Assembly (NCBI RefSeq): GCF_019654955.1
Contig: NZ_BPEV01000020.1
Coordinates: forward strand, 1 to 64,000
Origin: Shewanella sp. KT0246
Lineage (GTDB): Bacteria > Pseudomonadota > Gammaproteobacteria > Enterobacterales > Shewanellaceae
Direction of reading: 5' to 3'
Length of the DNA: 64,000 nucleotides
Below are positions 57,284 through 64,000 of this stretch, one piece after another. Under the pieces are notes generated by a model. That model did no database searches and had not been told where the DNA came from. It worked only from the letters and a program-made list of their open reading frames with translations. How positions within the stretch are numbered: the first letter of the stretch is position 1; each line of letters starts with the position of its first letter. Made by a program: the position numbers and the translations under genes.

Positions 57284-59431
57284 TTAAAGTTTCCAGGTTA
57301 ATGTTGCACTGTAATTTGCTGGAGCGCCATAAAAGCCTTGAGCCCAATACAAGCTGGTGATGTATTTTTCATCGGTTATATTGTTGGCGTTAACAGTTAA
57401 TTGAATATCATCAGTAAATTGATATTTAGCCATTAAATCAACGATGGCATAGGCTTCTTGTTCAGTGATAATTTCTTGTCCTGCATTATCGAAACCATCT
57501 GCGACGATGCCTTGTTTACGAGAAGTATCATCTTGCCAGCGCATGTTTACACCAAAGAATAGCCCTTCGATATTTTGAAACTCGTAAGTTGCAGCTAGCT
57601 TTAATAGTTTTTCTGGAGTGTAATCAGCAACAACATCATCGCCTTTAATTTCAAAATCTGTGTAACCAATACTGGCTTGAAGGCCTGTGTAGAGCTCACC
57701 TGCAAATTCGATTTCAAAGCCTTTACTGTTAATTCCGTCAGCACCAACATAACGGTGTTGATCTGGTGGAAGCAAAATTGTAGATTCATCTAGTGTGGCT
57801 AAGTTAGTTTGTTCCACATCGAAATAAGCTAGGCTGGCTATCAGATTGCCATCAAATAACTCACTCTTGATCCCGATTTCTTTGCTTTCACCTGTGACCG
57901 GATCTAGCATCTGATCATTAATATCAAGCTCTTTTTGGGCTAAGAAGGTTTCTGTGTAACTGGCGTAAGCAATGACCTCAGGTCTAAAGCGATACACCAT
58001 ACCTAAGTAAGGAATAAACTCACTGGCATCAGTTTCTTGGTCAACACTGTAGGCTTCGCCGCTCGCTTCCCAAGTGTTATAACGCCCACCTGCAATTAAG
58101 TGCATATCTTCAAATAGGTTGAATCGACCAGTGAAGTAAGCGGCTTGTTGTTTGGTGCGAACATCACTGCCAGTTAACCCATCGTTAAATGTAGGCTTAG
58201 GTGTATTACCATCCCAATCATTTAAATCTGGCATAGCAGGGAAACCATTACCTGTGGTGTAGTCGTATAACGAAGTGTCGTTGTACGTTAATTCAGCATG
58301 GTTAATACCGACAACAAGTTGGTGATTGCGACCGAATAAATCAAAGTTACCATCAACATATAAGTCAGCTAAATCAGTGGTTTCATCTAGGTCATACTCA
58401 CTGCCGTAACCCGTAAGGCCCAAGCCTGTGGTTTTATCTGGAGTGCCATAAACATAGAATAGTTCGGTATCTTCGTCAGTGACTTTATGAGAATAAGTTC
58501 CGCGTAAACGCCAGTCATCATTAAAGTAGTGGCTTATTTCAAATACGGTATTATTTTTTTCGACTTGCCAATTTGACCAATCAGCAGAAGTGTTGGTTGA
58601 GCGATCATAGTTGGTTGCACTTCCATCAGTATAATAAAGGGGTAAAGCGCCCCAGTTATTGCCTGTTGCATCGTTATCAATGTAGCTGTGGCTCAATGAG
58701 ATAGTCGTGTTGTCAGTAATTTCAGCTTCGATAAACGCATATAAGACATTCTTATCTTGCTCGTAACGGTCAAGGTAAGAGTCTTGTTGGTGCTTAACGG
58801 CAACGGCGCGGGCTGACACTTTATCTGTAATGGCAATTGAGCCATCAAGTTCAAGACGGGCATTGTTATCACTGCCGTAAGTGCCTGATATTAATAATTG
58901 ATCTTCGACGGTTGGACGTTTACGAATAAAATTAACTGTTGCCGATGGATTACCGACTCCCGTCATTAGTCCATTTGCACCACGAATAACTTCGATTCGG
59001 TCATAAATTGCGGTGTCTTCATCAGCATGGTTATTACCCGAGGTGAGCGGTAAACCAATACCATCGATTTGGAAATTGGTTACGTCAAAACCGCGTGCGG
59101 TATAATATGTTCTATCAGTTTCAATCCGTTCAACATTGATGCCTGTCGCGGTATCTAGCACAGAGTTGATATCGGTTAGCTGGAAGTCTTTCATTTGTGC
59201 TTCAGTGATCACCGAAACAGATTGAGGAATATCTGTAATCGCTAGATCGAGACGCGATGCGCCGCTTGCAGAGTGAGCATTATAGCCTTGGATGTAGCGA
59301 CCTTTAACTTCAATGACTTCTAAGTTCGTAGTTTCATCAGGAGTATCTTTAACATCGTTTTCAGCCGCTGAAGCACACTGAATGACACTAAAAGCACATA
59401 ATATGGACAAGTATATGGGACTAAGTTTCAT
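57284..59431 (-). CDS. TonB-dependent siderophore receptor (FhuE/FpvA type)
   Basis: An outer-membrane receptor of 715 residues. A signal peptide ends near residue 22 (CASA|AEN), a TonB-box-like segment EVIEVKG follows at about 39-45, the plug domain spans about 60-165 (SRLDLAITDIPQSVSVIT), and the rest is a 22-strand barrel ending YSATLTWKL. The plug motif TARGFDVTNFQIDG places it with hydroxamate-type receptors such as FhuE, but the ligand is not certain. A Fur-box-like site lies 110 bases upstream of the start, and the PepSY gene follows. Confidence 0.92.
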   Translation of the reverse strand: MKLSPIYLSILCAFSVIQCASAAENDVKDTPDETTNLEVIEVKGRYIQGYNAHSASGASRLDLAITDIPQSVSVITEAQMKDFQLTDINSVLDTATGINVERIETDRTYYTARGFDVTNFQIDGIGLPLTSGNNHADEDTAIYDRIEVIRGANGLMTGVGNPSATVNFIRKRPTVEDQLLISGTYGSDNNARLELDGSIAITDKVSARAVAVKHQQDSYLDRYEQDKNVLYAFIEAEITDNTTISLSHSYIDNDATGNNWGALPLYYTDGSATNYDRSTNTSADWSNWQVEKNNTVFEISHYFNDDWRLRGTYSHKVTDEDTELFYVYGTPDKTTGLGLTGYGSEYDLDETTDLADLYVDGNFDLFGRNHQLVVGINHAELTYNDTSLYDYTTGNGFPAMPDLNDWDGNTPKPTFNDGLTGSDVRTKQQAAYFTGRFNLFEDMHLIAGGRYNTWEASGEAYSVDQETDASEFIPYLGMVYRFRPEVIAYASYTETFLAQKELDINDQMLDPVTGESKEIGIKSELFDGNLIASLAYFDVEQTNLATLDESTILLPPDQHRYVGADGINSKGFEIEFAGELYTGLQASIGYTDFEIKGDDVVADYTPEKLLKLAATYEFQNIEGLFFGVNMRWQDDTSRKQGIVADGFDNAGQEIITEQEAYAIVDLMAKYQFTDDIQLTVNANNITDEKYITSLYWAQGFYGAPANYSATLTWKL

Positions 59432-59773
59432 AATTTCATCATCTTAACTGCTATGTAAGCCTAATGCTTACTATTAAAATTTGGTTGTTTTCTGGCTTGA
59501 GTTTTTTTCGCAACAGATGATAAATAAAAGTTAACCAAATATAAATGAAAATCATTATCATTTACATTTGGTGGGTTTTGTAAATTTTATGAAAATACTT
59601 TATTGAGATTGTGCTGTTGGTTTTGAGCTGTGGTCTTCAAAGAACATAAACAATCCAAGTTGATTGCTATAGTCCAAATGCTAAAGTCGAAATTTATTTG
59701 ATTTTTTTATACATTCGGTATGACAAAACCTGTATAAACGTTCTGCATTAATGCCCCCAAAGAGAGCTTTTAA
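59432..59773. other. Intergenic regulatory region between the receptor and DUF1624 genes
   Basis: A 342-base divergent intergenic region. It contains the Fur-box-like site at 59541-59559 and is otherwise AT-rich. No small gene is recognised. Promoters for both divergent genes should lie here, but I could not fix -35/-10 pairs with confidence. Confidence 0.55.
59541..59559 (-). promoter_or_regulatory. Fur-box-like operator
   Basis: The 19 bases match the classical Fur box (GATAATGATAATCATTATC) at 15 of 19 positions, with the right half ATCATTATC perfect. Its position upstream of a siderophore receptor supports iron repression of the receptor-PepSY pair. Confidence 0.75.
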
Positions 59774-60928
59774 ATGAACACTATGAGCCCGTCGGTGCTA
59801 AAAAAACGCATTGATAGTATCGATATTATGCGTGGTATCGTCATGTTGATTATGTTGTTAGATCATGTGAGGGAACGTTTCTTTTTCCATGAGCAGGTCA
59901 GCGATCCTATGATGCTAGACAGTACCAGTACGGGGCTGTTTTTAAGTCGCTTTGCGGCGCACTTTTGTGCGCCGACCTTTGTATTTTTAACGGGTGTTTC
60001 AGCATGGCTTTATAGTCATCCTCAACATGGCCCGCAGCGAAATGGGCGTGAATTCTTAATGAAACGCGGCCTATTTATCATCGCCCTAGAATGTACGGTC
60101 ATTACCTTCCAGTGGATGGGTAATTACGACATGATTTGGTTACAGGTCATGTGGGCTATCGGTATTAGTATGCTAGCGCTAGCGGCATTAATAGGTTTGC
60201 CAAGAGTGTGGTTGGCAATTATTGGGTTAGTGATTGTATTTGGCCATAACGCATTGACGCCAATCAACTTTGAGCCAGGTGAGTGGGGCTATACGATTTG
60301 GGCAATACTGCATGATCGCGGTAATATTTTACCAAACGATTTTGTAGGTATTCGTGCAAGTTATCCGGTCTTGCCTTGGATTGGAGTGATTTTATTAGGC
60401 TATGTGATGGCGCCTATTTACAGCGCGAGTTTTGATGATGCTAAACGCCACAAAATTCTCATAGGGCTGGGTTTGGGGTGTTTTGCAATTTTTGCCATTT
60501 TACGTGGCTTTAATATTTATGGTGAAACCTTAGATTGGCAGCAAGGTGAAAGCTTATTGATGACATTAAAGTCGGTATTTAATGTGACTAAGTATCCACC
60601 GTCGTTAGCGTTTCTGTTGGTTACAATAGGTGGCACCTTATTGTGCTTACGTGCACTGGAAAAAGTCGACCCTAAGTACGGTAAAATATTATCGACCTTC
60701 GGTTCAGCACCGATGTTTTTCTATATTGTGCATTTATATCTATTGCTGTTTATGTATCAGTTCGCAATCAACGTTATAGGGCCTAACTATGGTGATTTAT
60801 ATGGCTTTACCCATATAGGTTGGGTATGGACGGTGACAGTGATTTTAGCGGTGTTACTGTACTTTCCAACTAAATGGTTTAGTCAGTATAAACACCAGAG
60901 CAAACAAGCTTGGATTAAATACTTATAA
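59774..60928 (+). CDS. DUF1624 membrane protein, HGSNAT-like acyltransferase family
   Basis: An integral membrane protein of 384 residues with about nine to ten membrane segments. The motif RIDSIDIMRGIVMLIMLLDH at the N-terminus and the following FCAPTFVFLTGVSAWLY are typical of the DUF1624/heparan-alpha-glucosaminide N-acetyltransferase-like family, which moves acetyl groups across membranes in its eukaryotic member. The bacterial substrate is unknown. It is divergent from the siderophore receptor and ends at a palindromic terminator. Confidence 0.8.
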   Translation: MNTMSPSVLKKRIDSIDIMRGIVMLIMLLDHVRERFFFHEQVSDPMMLDSTSTGLFLSRFAAHFCAPTFVFLTGVSAWLYSHPQHGPQRNGREFLMKRGLFIIALECTVITFQWMGNYDMIWLQVMWAIGISMLALAALIGLPRVWLAIIGLVIVFGHNALTPINFEPGEWGYTIWAILHDRGNILPNDFVGIRASYPVLPWIGVILLGYVMAPIYSASFDDAKRHKILIGLGLGCFAIFAILRGFNIYGETLDWQQGESLLMTLKSVFNVTKYPPSLAFLLVTIGGTLLCLRALEKVDPKYGKILSTFGSAPMFFYIVHLYLLLFMYQFAINVIGPNYGDLYGFTHIGWVWTVTVILAVLLYFPTKWFSQYKHQSKQAWIKYL

Positions 60929-60949
60929 AACTCATTAGTACAAGACACA

Positions 60950-60975
60950 AAAAAGGCGCCTCGAGGCGCCTTTTT
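60950..60975. terminator. Bidirectional terminator between DUF1624 gene and purC
   Basis: A perfect 26-bp palindrome: AAAAAGGCGCC (60950-60960) pairs with GGCGCCTTTTT (60965-60975) around TCGA. T runs on both strands serve the two convergent genes. Confidence 0.94.
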
Positions 60976-60992
60976 AGGATGTATTGTATTTG

Positions 60993-62096
60993 CTAATCGA
61001 TTAAGTCGTAATTTTCACGTAAGACTTTAATGATATCAGCTTTAGGGTTTTCAGGAAGCTTAATGCTGCTACCTGTGACTTTTTCAGCAACACCAGTATA
61101 GGTACGAGATACATTCATCATCGCTTCTAGTGGTAAGTCGTTATCACGTGCTAAAGCTTCACGCTCAGGCATTCTGTCTTTATTTAATAATATGTCAGCA
61201 TCGTCAAAATGGTTAAGTAAGAACTGACGGAAACCTTCTTTAGAATTTTCCACAATCTTGCCATCACGGTAAGCAGCGCCATCCCAAATACGTGACGAAT
61301 CTGGTGTGCCAACTTCATCCATGTAAATCAGTTTTGAGTTACCGTCTTTGTCGTCCACATAACCAAATTCAAACTTAGTATCGACAAACATTTGATCGTG
61401 ACTACTCAAAGCATCAGAAATAACCTTAAAGCCTTGTTTAAGAAGCTTTTCGTATAAGTCGATATCTGAAGCCTGCTCAAATCCAAATGCTTCAACATTC
61501 GCTTCTATGTCTGCGCGGCTAATATTAACATCATCTTGTTCTGGCACACCTGGGATTCCAGTTAAAATCCCTTTCGTTGAAGGCGTAATCAGTAGCTCAG
61601 GTAATTTTTGATCTTTCTTTAGCCCTTCAGGCAATGTTATTCCGCAAAACTCACGCTCACCTTTAGCGTATGCACGCCACATTGAGCCAGTTATATATTG
61701 ACGACAAATTGCTTCAACTTTGATTGGACGCGCTTTTTGAACAATCCATACAAATGGGTGTGGGATATCTAAGATGTGGCTGTCAGCTAAGCCGTTTTCA
61801 GCAAAAAGCTTAAACCAATGGTTTGAAATCGCATTGAGTGCCGCGCCTTTACCGGGAATACCTTGCAGGTTACCTTCACCGTGGAAAATACAGTCAAACG
61901 CAGAGATACGGTCACTGATCACCATGATAGCCAGTGGCGTATCAGCAGGGACATCGTAGCCTTTGTCGCTAATAAGGCGACGGCTATCAGTATCTGTTAG
62001 CCAATAAACACTGCGGACTTTACCGCTATGAACCGGTTTATCGGTGCGGATAGGCAAATCATTGTTAATTGCGAGAACTGAATCAGCAAGACTCAT
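60993..62096 (-). CDS. purC: SAICAR synthetase PurC (long form)
   Basis: Phosphoribosylaminoimidazole-succinocarboxamide synthase, which joins aspartate to CAIR with ATP in purine synthesis. The 367 residues are much longer than E. coli PurC (237) but fit the long form found in Vibrio and Shewanella. Signatures include [10 protein letters not shown] (start), [21 protein letters not shown], and [15 protein letters not shown]; the product-binding segment [12 protein letters not shown] is near residue 262. It is a single gene, convergent with the DUF1624 gene and divergent from the DMT transporter gene. Confidence 0.95.
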   Translation of the reverse strand: MSLADSVLAINNDLPIRTDKPVHSGKVRSVYWLTDTDSRRLISDKGYDVPADTPLAIMVISDRISAFDCIFHGEGNLQGIPGKGAALNAISNHWFKLFAENGLADSHILDIPHPFVWIVQKARPIKVEAICRQYITGSMWRAYAKGEREFCGITLPEGLKKDQKLPELLITPSTKGILTGIPGVPEQDDVNISRADIEANVEAFGFEQASDIDLYEKLLKQGFKVISDALSSHDQMFVDTKFEFGYVDDKDGNSKLIYMDEVGTPDSSRIWDGAAYRDGKIVENSKEGFRQFLLNHFDDADILLNKDRMPEREALARDNDLPLEAMMNVSRTYTGVAEKVTGSSIKLPENPKADIIKVLRENYDLID

Positions 62097-62251
62097 GACC
62101 AGTGTTCCTTAGATGTTAGGTGTAGGGATTATCCATGATGGAGCAGGATATATAGCTATTTTAATGGCGGCTATTTTACCTTTATTAAGCAAGATTTCCA
62201 TGGTTATCAGGCGGCTAAACTCTTAATCCTGTATAGCGAATACTGAAGACG

Positions 62252-62276
62252 ATAAACCGCGTTTTTAGCGGTTTAT
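62252..62276. other. Hairpin of unknown role between purC and the DMT gene
   Basis: A 9-bp stem ATAAACCGC / GCGGTTTAT (62252-62260 with 62268-62276) around GTTTTTA. No T run follows on either strand, so it is not a standard terminator. It lies about 65 bases before the DMT start codon. Confidence 0.4.
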
Positions 62277-62341
62277 TAGTCGGCTATATTCAGGCAGTAT
62301 GTTGCAAAATATGAGTTCATTTCAGAAGAGTTGCCAATTTC

Positions 62342-63292
62342 GTGAGTCATACCCGTTTAGGACTAATCTTTGTTTCGGTTGCCGTTATTTTTTGGGGCAT
62401 TTTACCCATAGCGCTTAAGCTATCAGGTGGGTTTATTGATCCGGTTTCGCTAACTTGGTTTCGGTTTCTAGTCGCTTTTATGGTGACGTATTTTTTACAG
62501 TGGCGCTTTGGTGCACTTAGGCAATTTGTAGATTTATCTCAAGGGGATTGGCTGCGGTTATCAACTGCGGGCATTCTGTTAATGTGTAATTACACCTCCT
62601 TTGTGTATTCATTGGATTATTTATCGCCGGGGACTGCACAACTTAATTTTCAAACCGCACCGTTTTATTTGGCATTTGGCGGCGCGTTATTTTTTAAAGA
62701 ACGCTTAACAGCGTTGCAGTTAACTTGTTTTGCAACCTTGGCATTAGGGGTTTTATTGTTTTTCCATCCAAGCTTGGATGTATCGGCTTCCAATGCTAGT
62801 CAAATAGGCTTTGGCGTGTTAATCGTGCAATTTTCTGTATTATCTTGGACCAGTTATGCACTGCTGCAAAAGTCATTAATCACAAAATTATCGCCAAATA
62901 ATGTGTTGTTATTTATTTATGGCTTAGGTGTTTTATTGATGGCGCCATTAAGTGACTTTAGCCAATTTAAGTCGATGACTAATCATCAATGGTTAGTCAT
63001 CGTTTTCTGTGCCGCGAATACGCTTATAGCCTACGGATGTTTTGGGCAAGCGATGAAGTATTGGCCAACAGCACAAGTCAGTGCCATGTTAGCTCTGACG
63101 CCAGTGCTGAGTTTTACCGCTAATGCTGTGGTGGTTGAACTAGGATTATGGCCAAATATCTTTAGGGCTGACGCTATTGATATATGGTCGTTGTTGGGCA
63201 TTATTTTAATTGTTGGTTCGGTATTTGTGGTTCAGATCTGGCCTTTGTACCAACAAAAACGCCTTAAAAGCAGCAAGGCGTTTGAAGATTAA
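62342..63292 (+). CDS. DMT-superfamily (EamA) transporter
   Basis: A drug/metabolite transporter of 316 residues with ten predicted membrane segments in two EamA repeats (about 5-140 and 155-300). Characteristic stretches are VSLTWFRFLVAFMVTYFLQW and AQVSAMLALTPVLSF. The start is GTG at 62342. It probably exports an amino acid or similar metabolite; the substrate is not predictable. The last four bases overlap the stop of the convergent gene, and a terminator for that gene is embedded in its 3' coding sequence. Confidence 0.88.
   Translation: MSHTRLGLIFVSVAVIFWGILPIALKLSGGFIDPVSLTWFRFLVAFMVTYFLQWRFGALRQFVDLSQGDWLRLSTAGILLMCNYTSFVYSLDYLSPGTAQLNFQTAPFYLAFGGALFFKERLTALQLTCFATLALGVLLFFHPSLDVSASNASQIGFGVLIVQFSVLSWTSYALLQKSLITKLSPNNVLLFIYGLGVLLMAPLSDFSQFKSMTNHQWLVIVFCAANTLIAYGCFGQAMKYWPTAQVSAMLALTPVLSFTANAVVVELGLWPNIFRADAIDIWSLLGIILIVGSVFVVQIWPLYQQKRLKSSKAFED
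63252..63283 (-). terminator. Terminator of the LpxR-like gene, inside the DMT coding sequence
   Basis: A 9-bp stem AAACGCCTT (63257-63265) with AAGGCGTTT (63275-63283). On the minus strand it is followed by a T run (complement of 63252-63259). It lies six bases past the minus-strand stop and within the last 14 codons of the DMT gene. Confidence 0.72.
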
Positions 63293-64000
63293 AAGCGATA
63301 GTTAATGTTCACTGCCGCAAAATTCGCTTTGTTGGGTTGGTCGTGATATTGCTCAGTGCCACGAATAGCTGAAAAGCTTAATCCCCAGTTTTGCCAATTA
63401 AGCATAAAGCCCATGTTAATCATTGCTTGCTGGTGGGTTAACTCTGCTGAGTGGCTGTCTGTAAAGGTGTTGCCGTCGATAGTGATATCGTTAAATACAT
63501 AACGGCCGTAGAAGGTAACAAATACCTGCCAACTTAGCTCATCTGCCGACTTAACAATGTAGCCATTATTGCTTCTTGATGCAGCCTGAGAAACAAAGGC
63601 GTAGCTATGAGAAAGAATATTCCCCAACCGAAATGTCATGCCAGCACCTACATCACTCATTAAATTACCTACACCAGCGTTACCGTGGAAAACAGTATCA
63701 AATTCAAGGTTGTCAGAAAGAGGTGTGTACGCTAATTGGTAAAGGCGCTGCGCTTCAACCTTAAACACAGGTTCGTTGCTCAATTGATTATCCCAGCCCA
63801 TTGGCTCTTTAGCATCAATGATTTCGTGAACTTGTTTTTGAGTTTGCTCAGCAAAAGATGCCGGGCCCACTACTCCCAATGTGAGGCTTAAATTATCTGC
63901 CACACCATCACCATAGCTTCGTAATTTGGTGCCCCATAGTAAGGTTCCAGAATAGGGACGATCGGATTCAATCAATGCAGCTTGCTGTAAGTCATCCGGT
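63289..64000 (-). CDS. LpxR-like (DUF2219) outer-membrane protein, partial
   Basis: The C-terminal 237 or so residues of an outer-membrane beta-barrel; the reading frame stays open to the window edge, so the start lies outside. The SDRPYSGTLLWG motif and the ending AAVNINYRF match LpxR-type lipid A 3'-O-deacylases, a 12-strand barrel family. The catalytic Asn/Asp/Ser/His residues described for LpxR lie mostly in the part not seen, so activity cannot be judged. It converges on the DMT gene with a four-base overlap of stops. Confidence 0.8.
   Translation of the reverse strand, partial: PDDLQQAALIESDRPYSGTLLWGTKLRSYGDGVADNLSLTLGVVGPASFAEQTQKQVHEIIDAKEPMGWDNQLSNEPVFKVEAQRLYQLAYTPLSDNLEFDTVFHGNAGVGNLMSDVGAGMTFRLGNILSHSYAFVSQAASRSNNGYIVKSADELSWQVFVTFYGRYVFNDITIDGNTFTDSHSAELTHQQAMINMGFMLNWQNWGLSFSAIRGTEQYHDQPNKANFAAVNINYRF

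Overview
The window looks like chromosomal DNA of a marine gammaproteobacterium, most likely a Shewanella. It is moderately AT-rich and carries a complete MSHA (mannose-sensitive haemagglutinin) type IV pilus cluster directly followed by mreBCD-maf-rng-yhdP-nitrilase-tldD, a gene order I associate with Shewanella. The genus is an inference; no rRNA is present to confirm it. I see no tRNA or rRNA genes, insertion sequences, phage genes or CRISPR arrays.

Layout. (1) 327-1574: malic enzyme with its own terminator. (2) 1777-23474: the MSHA cluster in the order mshH, mshI, a pilN-like gene, mshJ, mshK, mshL, mshM, mshN, mshE, mshG, mshF, mshB, two tandem mshA-type major pilin genes, mshC, mshD, mshO, mshP, mshQ. 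Most genes overlap by a few bases. The two mshA-like genes each have their own leader and terminator, and the second has a striking 5' hairpin. (3) 23764-35272: housekeeping envelope and RNA genes mreB, mreC, mreD, maf, rng, yhdP, a Nit1-type amidase and tldD. (4) 35409-40239: a TolC-like outer membrane protein, a HlyD-like adaptor and two ABC-2 permeases with no ATPase gene. (5) 40308-45405: a block of seven 14-bp tandem repeats, then four minus-strand genes: a small secreted TPR-like protein, a LysR regulator, a small lipoprotein and a large Ig-like (Big_1) lipoprotein. (6) 45431-47562: darP (yjgA) divergent from pmbA (tldE), the partner of tldD 11 kb away. (7) 47740-56032: an acidic four-repeat lipoprotein, a chemoreceptor, an aminoglycoside phosphotransferase-like enzyme, a secreted S10 carboxypeptidase and a secreted nuclease with a GlyGly-CTERM tail. 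(8) 56104-59431: a TonB-dependent siderophore receptor and a PepSY membrane protein behind a Fur-box-like site. (9) 59774-64000: a DUF1624 membrane protein, purC, a DMT transporter and the 3' part of an LpxR-like gene cut by the window edge.

How it fits together. MshH (degenerate GGDEF/EAL) and MshE (two N-terminal c-di-GMP-binding motifs) suggest second-messenger control of a surface pilus that carries a large lectin-like protein, MshQ, at the end of its operon. MreBCD sets rod shape, YhdP works on envelope lipid homeostasis, and TldD/PmbA form a two-subunit protease. The later half holds accessory envelope, nutrient-scavenging and iron-uptake genes.

The features most worth a second look are the paired major pilins with the leader hairpin, the ATPase-less export cluster, the repeat-built lipoproteins and the 14-bp tandem repeat. 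I did not find a clearly new defence or mobile system.
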